Assembly (NCBI RefSeq): GCF_014652415.1
Contig: NZ_BMYT01000001.1
Coordinates: forward strand, 186,001-250,000
Direction: 5' to 3'
Source: Affinundibacterium macrobrachii
GTDB taxonomy: Bacteria > Pseudomonadota > Gammaproteobacteria > Burkholderiales > Burkholderiaceae_D
Length of the DNA stretch: 64,000 bases
In this document: piece by piece, positions 28,803 to 37,593 of the stretch
Layout of the letters: every line of letters starts with the position of its first letter
Position numbering within the stretch: the stretch's first letter is position 1
Position numbers and translations under genes: made by a program
The notes under the pieces: generated by a model
Told to the model about the DNA's origin: nothing
Databases searched by the model: none
What the model saw: only the letters and a program-made list of their open reading frames with translations

Positions 28803-29149
28803 TTTATTTTTACTCCTAATGGTGATGGATGCATTGAGATTGGACTTGATCAAATAGCGTACGAGTAGAACATTAATTTGGTCACGTCAGTTCGACGTTC
28901 GTGATGAGATAAAGTTCATAGCTGCTTTTTGCGAATCTTTGTTTGCTTGGATTGATAGTTAGTGGTCTTGTTTGCCGTTGGTATTGAGTTGGTTTTGTGT
29001 GGAGCAGCTTTAAATACTTACACAAAAGCACTATACAGGATAATGCATCAGTTCGTATAATTTATATTATGTCAAATTAAGTTTTGTGGGATTTCGCCCC
29101 TTTGATCTTGCATTGTTTATGTAGATTACTCTTTTCGAATTTCGATCAA
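28803..29149. other. Spacer upstream of the NTF2-like gene
   Basis: About 350 AT-rich bases with no supported gene. The stretch must hold the leftward promoter of the NTF2-like gene and the end of the modE transcript. I see no clear terminator or operator. The AT-rich near-palindrome around 29053-29072 is too irregular to name. Confidence 0.4.
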
Positions 29150-29968
29150 TTAAGCAGGAACGCCAATAATAACGCTTGATGCTTTGAAAACGCCGGCTGC
29201 TGCTCGTCCAACAGCTAGACCTAAGCTTTCGACACTTTGATTGGTGATGGTTGCTGCCAACGAGCTGGCTTCACCCATCTCAATCACGATTTCTGTGTTG
29301 ACTGCGCCAACTTGGATGCGCGAAATTAGGCCAGTCAGTTGATTGCGTGCCGATAGTTTCACATCGTCACTAACATCAGTCATTACAATAATCGATGAAG
29401 CTGCTACCAAGGCAAATACTTCTGTGCCGACACGTAAGCCTAGTTCTTCTGTACTTTCGTGTGTGATAACCGCGATTAGTTTTTGATTGCCGCCGATTTG
29501 TAGTTCTATCTCATCATTGACTGCACCATATTGTAGGTGTGTAATCGTGCCGCGATATTGATTGCGTACGCTCGTTTTCATATTCATTTTCTTGATCAAT
29601 AAAAAATCGTCAGCAATACCTTCTGCATGCTTGCCTAATTGTGAAATGAATTCGCGGTGTTCTTTGTCGATAATTTTGAAGTTATCAACCAGTTGTTGAC
29701 CTCGTTTTGTGAGACGTGTGCCACCACCTCCTTTACCACCAGTTAGGCGTTCAACTAATGGCTCGCCAGCCAAATTATTCATGTTATCAATTGCATCCCA
29801 CGCGGCCTTGTAGCTCATCTTAATTGCTTTTGCTGCTTGCGTGATTGATCCACATTCTGCAATTTGCGCCAATAGCTCTATGCGACCTTTGCCACCAAAA
29901 TTTTCACCATCGACCGTCATCCAGACTGAGCCATTGATTTCGATATTTGTATTGGATTTGTTTTCCAT
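29150..29968 (-). CDS. modE: Molybdate-responsive regulator ModE
   Basis: This protein is 272 residues from ATG 29968 (an in-frame TTG lies at 29977). The N-terminal LysR-like winged helix reads GRIELLAQIAECGSITQAAKAIKMSYKAAWDAIDNMNN, followed by the ModE signature GKGGGGTRLTKRG. The C-terminal half carries two Mop/TOBE domains (about 130-197 and 200-268, SVRNQYRGTITHLQYGAVNDEIEL and SARNQLTGLISRIQVGAVNTEIVI), which bind molybdate. With Mo bound, ModE represses the modABC genes, which lie next to it. Confidence 0.95.
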   Translation of the reverse strand: MENKSNTNIEINGSVWMTVDGENFGGKGRIELLAQIAECGSITQAAKAIKMSYKAAWDAIDNMNNLAGEPLVERLTGGKGGGGTRLTKRGQQLVDNFKIIDKEHREFISQLGKHAEGIADDFLLIKKMNMKTSVRNQYRGTITHLQYGAVNDEIELQIGGNQKLIAVITHESTEELGLRVGTEVFALVAASSIIVMTDVSDDVKLSARNQLTGLISRIQVGAVNTEIVIEMGEASSLAATITNQSVESLGLAVGRAAAGVFKASSVIIGVPA

Positions 29969-30041
29969 ATTGATCAAAGCAGGAATTTAACGACGATTGA
30001 CTGCATGAGATGTGCTTGGCGATGAGTAGGAGCCAATAACT

Positions 30042-30740
30042 CTAGGGAGTATTACCATTTATTCGCCCTTCGTGCATAGATAGGATATGTTCGCCAAATA
30101 CATGGGCATCTTCAGGGTCATGCGTAATCAACATCATCGGTACCTTCAGTGAGCGCTGTAGTTCATCTAATTCTTTACGCATGATGACGCGCAAAGCAGG
30201 ATCGAGTGCGGCAAATGGTTCGTCTAATAACAAGGCTGCAGGTTCTGAGATCAAGGCTCGCGCTAAAGCAGTACGTTGTTTTTGACCGCCGGAGAGCTCG
30301 TGCGGCAATTGATCTGCAACGGCATGTAATTGAAATGCGTCTAGCCAGTAAGATACTCTTGGATCTTGTGTTCGATTTGAGGGATTGAACCACCCTTTTG
30401 CTAAGCCAAAAGCAATGTTTTGCCTAACATTTAAGTGTGGGAACAGCGCGTAATCTTGAAATAGGTAGGCAAGCTGTCTTCGCTGTGGAGATTTGTTGAT
30501 GCCTTGATGTTTATCGAAAAAAACTTGATTATCTAAAGCAATATATCCCGTGTCAGGAGTAATTAATCCCGCGATGGCTTTTAAAGTCAGACTCTTTCCT
30601 GAACCTGATTCTCCTAGAATCACAATACGCTGACTATCGGTATTCAAGCGAACATCCAAATCAAAAACACGTTGATTCGAACTCAGTCGTTTTTGAATAT
30701 GAAAATTAAATCGCATCCTTTTGCCTTTAATTTTGGTCAT
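30042..30740 (-). CDS. modC: Molybdate ABC transporter ATP-binding protein, short form
   Basis: This 232-residue ABC ATPase has Walker A GESGSGKS near residue 43, Q-loop YLFQDYALFPHL, signature LSGGQKQR near 146, Walker B AALLLDEPFAALD, and the switch His in LITHDPEDA. It ends shortly after the ATPase domain (HEGRINGNTP). E. coli ModC, about 350 residues, carries an extra C-terminal Mop domain that is missing here. In this organism molybdate sensing may rest on ModE alone. It follows modB by 73 bases. An alternative start at Met9 is possible. Confidence 0.93.
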   Translation of the reverse strand: MTKIKGKRMRFNFHIQKRLSSNQRVFDLDVRLNTDSQRIVILGESGSGKSLTLKAIAGLITPDTGYIALDNQVFFDKHQGINKSPQRRQLAYLFQDYALFPHLNVRQNIAFGLAKGWFNPSNRTQDPRVSYWLDAFQLHAVADQLPHELSGGQKQRTALARALISEPAALLLDEPFAALDPALRVIMRKELDELQRSLKVPMMLITHDPEDAHVFGEHILSMHEGRINGNTP

Positions 30741-30813
30741 GTTGACCTATTGCTGTACAGCGAATCGCCTCAAGAATTTCTCAATTCGCTGTTGGGTTTA
30801 TTTGTTGCGATGT

Positions 30814-31497
30814 TCAGTTGTGATTTCTACTGGCCACGCGGCCGGGAGCTAATTTATTCGCCACCATCAACACCACAATACAAATCACCGATGTTAGTAC
30901 TACTAAACTATTCGCGACATCGTCGTTTCCTGCTTGGACCGCTTCATAAATCGCGATAGATAGGGTTTGGGTCTGCCCTGGAATGCTACCAGCCACCATC
31001 AAGGTCGCTCCAAATTCACCCAGTGCACGTGCGAATCCCAACAACACCCCTGCCAAAATTCCACGCCATGCAATAGGTAATGTCACTCTAAAAAAAAGTG
31101 CAAACTCGGATACACCTAACACCCGTGCAGCTTGTTCAAGTTGCCCATCAACCGCTTCAAACGCGGCGCGTGCAGGTTTAAATACCAAGGGAAATGCCAC
31201 AATCGATGCCGCCACAACAGCACCCTGCCAAGTAAAGATAAAACTAAAACCAAAGTGGTCTTGCAACCAAGCCCCCAACCAACTCCGCCTTCCCATTAAT
31301 ACCAATAAATAATAGCCCAACACTGTCGGTGGCATCACCATAGGCAAGGTCAATACGGTGTCTAGTAAATCTCTGCCGGGAAATCGTGTTCGTGCCAATA
31401 AATAGCCGACCGCCACACCTAAAAACAAATTAAGTAGTGTTGCGATGCCGGCGACTTTTAACGACAGCAAGACGGCAGACCATTCAAAATTTATCAT
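30814..31497 (-). CDS. modB: Molybdate ABC transporter permease
   Basis: This 227-residue inner-membrane protein has about five helices. The ModB/CysU-type permease loop is visible as VLGVSEFALFFRVTLPIAWRGILAGVLLGFARALGEFGATLMVAGSIPG near residues 145-190 (EAA motif region). PMVMPPTVLGYYLLV is the usual ModB second helix. It forms the channel with ModC. The final segment (ICIVVLMVANKLAPGRV) is the last helix. Confidence 0.94.
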   Translation of the reverse strand: MINFEWSAVLLSLKVAGIATLLNLFLGVAVGYLLARTRFPGRDLLDTVLTLPMVMPPTVLGYYLLVLMGRRSWLGAWLQDHFGFSFIFTWQGAVVAASIVAFPLVFKPARAAFEAVDGQLEQAARVLGVSEFALFFRVTLPIAWRGILAGVLLGFARALGEFGATLMVAGSIPGQTQTLSIAIYEAVQAGNDDVANSLVVLTSVICIVVLMVANKLAPGRVASRNHN

Positions 31498-31561
31498 TGG
31501 TTAGGATGTATTGTCTTTTTATTCAGTGCTTAGTGGATGTCGATTAGCTGTTTATCTAGAA

Positions 31562-32320
31562 CTAAGGCTTTTGAAAACCATACTTGCTCAAGATCGCTTG
31601 ACTTTGTGCTGAGGCTAAAAAGCGAATGAATCGTTTTGCTTCTTCCCTATTCTTGCTATCTTTGACAATTGCAATCGGATAGCTAATCGCGACATCCAAT
31701 GGCACTTCGAACGCCACAGTCACTTTGTCACTCATAATCGACGCATCTGTTGCATAGACAAATCCTGCATCGACTTCGCCACGCGCGACATAATCTAGTG
31801 ATTGGCGCACATTTTGTGTGTTAATTGCCTTGCTCTCCAGCCCGGGCCACAGTTTTACTGATGCTAAGGCGTGTACGGTATAGCGCCCAACGGGAACACT
31901 CGCCGGATTTCCAATCGCGATGCGTTTTACCTGCACTTGCGTTAAGTCTTGTAGGCGCTTTGGGCTAAATTGACTGTCCTTCGGCACAATTAGCACTAAA
32001 TTATTTTTTACAAAGTTATGACGATCTATGTTTGCTACCAAGCCTTGTTTTTCTGCCGCATCCATGGTTTCTTGGTCAGCTGAGGCAAAAACATCAACCG
32101 GAGCACCTTTAGCAATTTGTTGTAGTAGCGCACCTGATCCGCCAAAGTTTAAAGCGACTTTGGCATTGGGATGCTGTGTCTGATAGATTTGCGCAATTTC
32201 CTTAAACGCATTCGTCAAACTTGCCGCTGCCGAAACGGTGATGTCTCCTGCCTGAGCAATAGATGTCGTTGTGACTAGCAAGGCAGTCGCAAATATTGCT
32301 CTCAGATTACTCTTTCGCAT
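31562..32320 (-). CDS. modA: Molybdate-binding periplasmic protein
   Basis: This protein is 252 residues from ATG 32320. A signal peptide (about 1-23, ending SIAQAG) is followed by ITVSAAASLTNAFKEIA, where the paired serines bind the oxyanion. NFGGSGALLQQIAKGAPVDVFASADQETMD supplies the second binding Ser and the hinge, and DAGFVYATDA lies in the C-terminal lobe. It delivers molybdate to ModBC. The frame is open up to 32428, but the operator at 32345-32371 and the signal peptide favour the start at 32320. Confidence 0.95.
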   Translation of the reverse strand: MRKSNLRAIFATALLVTTTSIAQAGDITVSAAASLTNAFKEIAQIYQTQHPNAKVALNFGGSGALLQQIAKGAPVDVFASADQETMDAAEKQGLVANIDRHNFVKNNLVLIVPKDSQFSPKRLQDLTQVQVKRIAIGNPASVPVGRYTVHALASVKLWPGLESKAINTQNVRQSLDYVARGEVDAGFVYATDASIMSDKVTVAFEVPLDVAISYPIAIVKDSKNREEAKRFIRFLASAQSQAILSKYGFQKP

Positions 32321-32344
32321 TATGGTCTCAATCAGTTTGCCAAG

Positions 32345-32371
32345 TTCGTAATATACACTGAGATATAACGG
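32345..32371. promoter_or_regulatory. ModE-type operator upstream of modA
   Basis: TTCGTAATAT, an 8-base spacer, and ATATAACGG form an inverted repeat in which CGTAATAT mirrors ATATAACG with 7 of 8 matches. This follows the known ModE box (CGTTATAT...ATATAACG). It lies 25-50 bases before the modA start, where bound ModE would block transcription of modABC. Confidence 0.8.
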
Positions 32372-32479
32372 TTTGCGAAATCGCCGACCAAAGGAAACTG
32401 AATTCACTTGATTATGCTCATGAATCAAGAAATTTTGCTTTACATGCTAACTAGCTCATAGCCACCGAGGAAAATCTGA

Positions 32480-33193
32480 TCAGGTTGACACAACATCACT
32501 CTCAATATTGCCATCGACCAGCTTAATGGTTCGATCACATTGTTCAGATAAGCGCGGATCGTGCGTGACCAAAAGTACCGCGCAGCCAGACTCTTGATTG
32601 AATTTACGAAACAATTGAAACACTTCAGCAGCAGACTTGGTATCGAGATTGCCGGTAGGCTCATCTGCTAATAACAGTGCCGGATTAGTGACCAGTGCGC
32701 GAGCGACTGCGACGCGTTGTTGCTGCCCACCTGAAAGTTGATCTGGCTTGCGCTGCTCTAATCCTTCTAAGCCCACCTGGCTTAGTAAATTTCGCGCACG
32801 TTCAATTTGTTCCTTGGTTGGCTTGCCGTTTGCCACCATCAGCGGCATCAAGACGTTTTCTAATGCGGTAAATGCTTGGATTAAATGATGAAACTGGAAG
32901 ACAAAACCGATGGTGCTACCACGCAGTGCTGTGCGGCGCGCATCGTCCATCGATCGAGTCGGTTCACCCAGTAGATATAATTCACCTGCAGTTGGTCGAT
33001 CTAGCAAACCAATGATGTTGAGCAGCGAACTCTTTCCCGAACCGGATGCGCCAACTAATGAAGCGAAATCACGTCGCTGTAAAATCAAATCCAAGCCATG
33101 CAACACTTCAGCTTCGGTTGGTTTGCCGACGTTGTAACTTTTTCGCAGACCTTCAAGGCGTAATATCTGTTCATTGACATCATGTTTAGACAT
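32480..33193 (-). CDS. ABC transporter ATP-binding protein, LolD/MacB type
   Basis: This 237-residue ATPase has Walker [16 protein letters not shown] near residue 39, Q-loop [21 protein letters not shown], signature [15 protein letters not shown] near 145, Walker [13 protein letters not shown] and switch VTHDPRL. These are the hallmarks of the LolD/MacB/FtsE group, which drives mechanotransmission rather than substrate import. Its start overlaps the permease end by 8 bases. With the adaptor and permease it forms a MacAB-like tripartite exporter. The cargo is unknown. Confidence 0.9.
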   Translation of the reverse strand: MSKHDVNEQILRLEGLRKSYNVGKPTEAEVLHGLDLILQRRDFASLVGASGSGKSSLLNIIGLLDRPTAGELYLLGEPTRSMDDARRTALRGSTIGFVFQFHHLIQAFTALENVLMPLMVANGKPTKEQIERARNLLSQVGLEGLEQRKPDQLSGGQQQRVAVARALVTNPALLLADEPTGNLDTKSAAEVFQLFRKFNQESGCAVLLVTHDPRLSEQCDRTIKLVDGNIESDVVST

Positions 33194-34394
33194 GGCGAAT
33201 CGCCTCCACTGGATCGAGTGCAGCCGCGCGTCGTGCAGGTATCGTTGCCGAGAAGATACCAGTTACTGCTGCAATCGCAGTTGCCGCTACAGGTAGCCAT
33301 GCATCGATGGGAATATAAAACAGTTTGGGACCAAAAGTATTAAATGCACCAACCAAGGCATAGCCGACCGCCACGCCGAGTATAGAGCCGCTCAAGCCAA
33401 ATAAAGCACCTTGCACTAAAAATACGCGCAACATTTGTTGTCGTGTGCTACCCATCGCCCGCAAGATGCCGATCTCACGCGTTCGTTGCACCACACTGAC
33501 GGTCAAGACACTGGCAATGCCCAAGGCAACACTGAGTGCCACGAAAACGCTAATCATCTGAGTCGATAGACTTTGCGAACGTAAGGCATTCATTAATTGG
33601 GTATTGGTTTCCATCCAACTTTCAACTTTTAAACCGGTGAGACGCGCAACTCGTTCAGCAATTTTTTGTGCTTCGAAAATATCATCGACCGTCACATCAA
33701 TGACTGTTGCCGCACCAGGTAGATCAAGTAGAGATTGCGCTTGCTTCATATCTAAATACACATAACGGGCATCAAGCTCACGCACACCCAACTCGAAAAT
33801 TCCTGCGACATTTAAAATACTCTCACGCCCTTGCCCGCCATCTAGACGTAATTTATCGCCCACCCGCATTCCTAGATCGGTCGCCAATTGTTTGCCGATC
33901 ACAGTATCGCCAGCACCGATACGAAATACACCTGCAATCATGTCGTCTTTGACGGGGATAATGCGTAAGTAACGCGGCGCATCAATACCAACCAGCGCAA
34001 CCGATTGTAAGGATTCGCCACGCCGTGCAAATGCAGGTCCGGAAATGATCGGCGATACGGCGGTAACGCGAGGCAGCGTGTCGAGCACATCACGCACCTG
34101 CTGCCAATTATTAATTGAACGTAGGCGTTGTGCGCGTTTACTTTCGATGGTCAGTTGTACGCTATCGGGATCAGGAGCCACGATACGATTAAGTTCTTCG
34201 GTTTGTTGCACTTTGATATGTGCTTGCGTGCCCAATGTGCGCTGAATGATGTTTGATTGTAGTCCGGTAATGAGCGCAGTAAGAAAAACAATCACTGCAA
34301 CACCGATAGCTATCCCCACCAAAATCAAGGTACTTTGCGCTTTGCCTTCACGCAGAAACTTGGTTGCAATTGTCCATTCAGTCCACATTGGCAT
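33186..34394 (-). CDS. MacB/FtsX-type ABC transporter permease
   Basis: This 402-residue protein has the MacB_PCD-FtsX layout: one N-terminal helix (about 21-45, STLILVGIAIGVAVIVFLTALITGL), a large periplasmic domain (about 46-270), and three C-terminal helices (about 275-385) with ILRAMGSTRQQMLRVFLVQG between them and [18 protein letters not shown] at the end. LolC/E or MacB-like function is likely. The first ATG overlaps the stop of the adaptor gene by one base, and ATG 34388 is an alternative. Confidence 0.88.
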   Translation of the reverse strand: MPMWTEWTIATKFLREGKAQSTLILVGIAIGVAVIVFLTALITGLQSNIIQRTLGTQAHIKVQQTEELNRIVAPDPDSVQLTIESKRAQRLRSINNWQQVRDVLDTLPRVTAVSPIISGPAFARRGESLQSVALVGIDAPRYLRIIPVKDDMIAGVFRIGAGDTVIGKQLATDLGMRVGDKLRLDGGQGRESILNVAGIFELGVRELDARYVYLDMKQAQSLLDLPGAATVIDVTVDDIFEAQKIAERVARLTGLKVESWMETNTQLMNALRSQSLSTQMISVFVALSVALGIASVLTVSVVQRTREIGILRAMGSTRQQMLRVFLVQGALFGLSGSILGVAVGYALVGAFNTFGPKLFYIPIDAWLPVAATAIAAVTGIFSATIPARRAAALDPVEAIRHV

Positions 34395-35605
34395 CAGTCC
34401 AATTTGACAGGTAATTCTTTACGTGTTGCAGGATCGATGGACAAACTAGTCGCGACCAATCTAACCCGATCGCCGTCTGTCAAATTAGCAGGAATTGCGG
34501 TAAGAACCCAATCACCAGCGCGCAAGCCTGCGGTAACTTCAGTTTGGATAAGCCCGCGCAAACCAAGCTGAACTTGACGCCGTACCGCTCGACCATCTTC
34601 AATCACCCAAACAGTGGCGTTGTTGTCATTCGTCGCAAATAACACGTCATTAGGAACAACGAGCGCACGATCGCGTCGACCGGTTTCTACGTTGACCGAG
34701 ATCGTCATTCCTTGACGTACGAATTCAGGAACTGGATCAACGGTTAAACGCACTTCAACCGTGCCGCGCTGCGGATCGATCCCTGGCGCGATAAAGCTGA
34801 CTTTGGCAGGAAATGGGCGATTGGGAAAAGCATCTGCGATGCAAGTAGCTGCTTGACCAATCGCTAGCACCCCGAGATTTTTTTCATCTAGAGGCATAAG
34901 GACTTCGGTATCACCTGCACGTGCAATTTCAAATAGCACACGTCCCGGTTGAGCCAAATCGCCTGGTTCTGCATTGCGAGTTAATACAATACCAGCCACT
35001 TCGGCACGAATAATGGTTTTTGCCAACTGTGCTTTCGCGCTGGCGATACGAGCACGAGCAGCGGTCTCACTAGCTTTGCCGACACCGACAGCATTATTCG
35101 CTAATAAGGCTTGCTCGACTGCTGTGCGCGCAGCGGTCTCGATCTGTATCGCCTGTTCCATCGATTCGTTTGTGATCATTTTTTGTTGAAAAAGATCACG
35201 ACGTCGATTTACCTCGCGACTGGCTTGCGCTAATCGTGACTGTGCTTCACGCAGACTTGCCTGTGCTTGCGGTCGAGTTGCTTGTTGTAATTGCGCTAGC
35301 GCAGCTTCAGCTTCTCGAACAGCAGCCGCTAAGTCATCTGCGCGCAATATTGCTAATACGTCGCCTGGCTTGACCATATCGCCTTCACGCACACGTCGTT
35401 CTACAACAACACCCGTGATCGGACTGCTAACTTGCGCCCGAGATACTGCTGCCACGCGACCAGTGGCGACTACGGTTTGCACTAGTGCTTGTGCCTGAAC
35501 TTGATAGCCAGACAACGCTGGTCCTCGCATCTTCTGCATACCACTCCATGCGAGCATGACTAAGAGCAAACAAACTGCGGTAAGAAGAAAGCGATAGCGT
35601 TTCAT
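34394..35605 (-). CDS. HlyD/MacA-type periplasmic adaptor protein
   Basis: This protein is 403 residues from ATG 35605. It has an N-terminal membrane anchor (about 5-22, FLLTAVCLLLVMLAWSGM), a barrel-sandwich/lipoyl part (SPITGVVVERRVREGDMVKPGDVLAIL near 58), a coiled-coil hairpin (about 90-185, Ala/Gln/Arg-rich with REAQSRLAQASREVNRRRDLFQQKMI), and beta-barrel segments (QRGTVEVRLTVDP near 275). It links the inner-membrane exporter to an outer-membrane channel. No TolC-like gene is encoded nearby. First gene of a three-gene operon. Confidence 0.88.
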   Translation of the reverse strand: MKRYRFLLTAVCLLLVMLAWSGMQKMRGPALSGYQVQAQALVQTVVATGRVAAVSRAQVSSPITGVVVERRVREGDMVKPGDVLAILRADDLAAAVREAEAALAQLQQATRPQAQASLREAQSRLAQASREVNRRRDLFQQKMITNESMEQAIQIETAARTAVEQALLANNAVGVGKASETAARARIASAKAQLAKTIIRAEVAGIVLTRNAEPGDLAQPGRVLFEIARAGDTEVLMPLDEKNLGVLAIGQAATCIADAFPNRPFPAKVSFIAPGIDPQRGTVEVRLTVDPVPEFVRQGMTISVNVETGRRDRALVVPNDVLFATNDNNATVWVIEDGRAVRRQVQLGLRGLIQTEVTAGLRAGDWVLTAIPANLTDGDRVRLVATSLSIDPATRKELPVKLD

Positions 35606-35745
35606 AGTATGAATTAGGATGTACGTGAATACCTCAGACAATGATTTTAACCTGTTTTAACGCCCCACTATTTAGGTGTTTTACTCAATGATCGAAGTCG
35701 AACGCATCTTATATTTCCCGACACAGATGATTTTGCTTTATAAGT

Positions 35746-35784
35746 ATGCTCAATAACCTAGCTCATGAACTTAGCTCAATAACC
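35746..35784. repeat. Tandem repeat, 13-base unit x3
   Basis: ATGCTCAATAACC (35746-35758), TAGCTCATGAACT (35759-35771) and TAGCTCAATAACC (35772-35784) lie head to tail, followed by a degenerate AAGCTAACTAAGC. It is in the divergent spacer between the exporter and the CBS-domain gene. Confidence 0.85.
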
Positions 35785-35824
35785 AAGCTAACTAAGCAAG
35801 CTCTCACAAAATGAAAATTTTCGG

Positions 35825-35877
35825 TACAATGAGCTTTCCTTAATTACTGGGGGTAATCGAGCAAGCGACCTACCCTC
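35825..35877 (+). promoter_or_regulatory. Putative promoter -10 and leader hairpin
   Basis: TACAAT at 35825-35830 would serve as a -10 box, placing the RNA start near 35837. The short leader contains GGGGGTA (35849-35855), which pairs with TACCCTC (35871-35877). The hairpin ends 5 bases before ATG 35883, where a ribosome site would normally be. A regulatory role is possible but unproved. Confidence 0.4.
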
Positions 35878-35882
35878 TCACA

Positions 35883-37193
35883 ATGGACATACTGATTATT
35901 TTAGGTCTGATTTTGGTCAATGGCTTGTTCGCCATGTCTGAAATTGCGGTAGTTTCTTCCAAGCGCATACGCTTACAAAAAATGTCAGAAAATGGCAGCC
36001 GAGGCGCGCAGGCCGCACTCGAACTTTCTGATAGTCCCAGTCGTTTCCTTTCGACGATACAGGTCGGTATCACCTTAATCGGCATTTTTAATGGTGCTTT
36101 TGGTGAAGCATCACTTGTCGCGCAACTCAGTCCAAAATTAGAAAACATCCCAATGATTGGTGAATTCTCAAGAGAAATCGCCTTGGCACTGGTGGTAGTT
36201 GGTATCACATTCTCTTCCTTGATACTTGGCGAATTGCTGCCTAAGCGCATCGCGATGCAGTATCCCGAAACGGTTGCTTCTTTAATTGCTGCGCCTATGC
36301 AATGGTTGTCAGGCGTGATGGGGCCTTTTGTCAAAATCCTGACATTCACAACAGAAGCCTTATTACGTTTGATGGGCTTACATCAAACCAAAAACAATGC
36401 GGTCACAGAAGAAGAAATCGCCGGTATGCTGCAAGAAGGAACCGATGCAGGGTTGTTTGAAAAGACCGAGCACGATATTGTTTCGCGCGCTTTGCGACTA
36501 GATGACCAACGTGTCGCTGCCTTAATGACGCCGCGTATGGATATCGACTTTATCGATATCGAAGAATCCTTAGAAACCAATTTGGCAAAAATCAAAACTA
36601 GCCCGTACAGTAGATTTCCTGTCTGCAAAGGAGATTTATCGAATGTGCTAGGGATTGTGCATGGCGGACATTTATTCGATCAAGCGATTGAGTCCAAATC
36701 TTTGCTGGCGGTTGATATTGCCACTGCTTTGAAACCGGCTTTATACATTCCTGAAACCCTCAGTGCGATGCAGTTGCTTGAAGCATTGAAGAAAAATCGC
36801 GCTGAATTTGCGTTGGTAGTTAACGAATATGGAGAGATCGAAGGTATCGTGACCTTGAGCGATGTACTCGGCGCACTGGTCGGCGATGTAGTGGCAGTCG
36901 ATAGCGATGAAGAATCTGATGCAATTCAGCGTGAAGATGGTTCTTGGCTAATTGATGGTGGAATTTCCTTTGATCGTTTCCGAGAAATTCTGAATACCGA
37001 TGTCAAGTTTCCAGAAGAGACATCGGGTTCGTATCACACCTTAGCAGGCTTTGTACTGACGCACTTTGGCTATATCCCAAGAGAGTCAGAACATTTTGAG
37101 TGGGAAGGCTTCCGCATTGAAGTGGTCGATATGGATAAAAACCGCATTGATCGTTTATTGATCTCTGAAATCTTACCGCCGACGCTGCTTTAA
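35883..37193 (+). CDS. CNNM/CorC-type membrane protein with CBS pair (HlyC/CorC family)
   Basis: This 436-residue protein has an N-terminal CNNM (DUF21) domain with three or four helices (about 1-150; starts MDILIILGLILVNGLFAMSEIAVVSS), an acidic helical bundle (EEEIAGMLQEGTDAGLFEKTEHDIVSRALRLDD near 178), a CBS-domain pair (about 215-335, VAALMTPRMDIDFIDIEE and FALVVNEYGEIEGIVTLSDVLGALVGD), and a C-terminal CorC_HlyC domain (about 350-430). Relatives export or regulate Mg2+/Co2+. The haemolysin label in databases is historical. No ribosome site is visible before the ATG. Confidence 0.9.
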   Translation: MDILIILGLILVNGLFAMSEIAVVSSKRIRLQKMSENGSRGAQAALELSDSPSRFLSTIQVGITLIGIFNGAFGEASLVAQLSPKLENIPMIGEFSREIALALVVVGITFSSLILGELLPKRIAMQYPETVASLIAAPMQWLSGVMGPFVKILTFTTEALLRLMGLHQTKNNAVTEEEIAGMLQEGTDAGLFEKTEHDIVSRALRLDDQRVAALMTPRMDIDFIDIEESLETNLAKIKTSPYSRFPVCKGDLSNVLGIVHGGHLFDQAIESKSLLAVDIATALKPALYIPETLSAMQLLEALKKNRAEFALVVNEYGEIEGIVTLSDVLGALVGDVVAVDSDEESDAIQREDGSWLIDGGISFDRFREILNTDVKFPEETSGSYHTLAGFVLTHFGYIPRESEHFEWEGFRIEVVDMDKNRIDRLLISEILPPTLL

Positions 37194-37207
37194 CGACGCT
37201 ACTTTAA
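37180..37207. repeat. 14-base tandem duplication of a gene end including its stop codon
   Basis: CGACGCTGCTTTAA (37180-37193) is followed at once by CGACGCTACTTTAA (37194-37207), with one mismatch. The first copy is the last codons and TAA stop of the CBS-domain gene. Confidence 0.9.
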
Positions 37208-37372
37208 ACTAAGTTCCTCACTCGAACAGCGTCGTTCAGATTCGATTTAGAACAGATACTCAAAGAGCTAAATTAATTGCTTGTTTGTGCTGGCCATCAC
37301 AGAAACTACTTGTTGCGCAACTTATCATGTGCACACGTTGTTCACCACTTATCACAAACAAGGAATATGAAG

Positions 37373-37480
37373 ATGTTAGCCGCAATCAAAGACTACAAAG
37401 AATGGCGCAGTTATAAAGTCCCAGTTGGACAAGCGCTACGCTTAACTTTGAAAAGTTCATTAGCAATTCGCTCGAAATAA
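37373..37480 (+). CDS. 35-residue basic small protein (candidate)
   Basis: ATG 37373 opens a 35-codon frame with AAGGA (37360-37364) at a suitable distance; ATG 37367 in the same frame is too close to that site. The product, MLAAIKDYKEWRSYKVPVGQ and on to SLAIRSK, is basic, with an amphipathic helical look and no membrane segment. It stands alone between the CBS-domain gene and the converging chemotaxis genes. I recognise no family. Confidence 0.45.
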   Translation: MLAAIKDYKEWRSYKVPVGQALRLTLKSSLAIRSK

Positions 37481-37593
37481 GCGCTCAGTTGCAATCACTC
37501 GGGAATCTGAATAGAAGTCCCCTTTTCACTACGATTGCTGCTTACTTATTAGCAGCACAATCACTCAAAATCTTTATCAATTTTATTGATTAG

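Noticed and set aside
35837..35882. yybP-ykoY (Mn2+) riboswitch before the CBS-domain gene
   Set aside because: The GGGG-containing hairpin is only about 30 bases. The conserved L1/L3 pieces of the Mn2+ riboswitch are not there.
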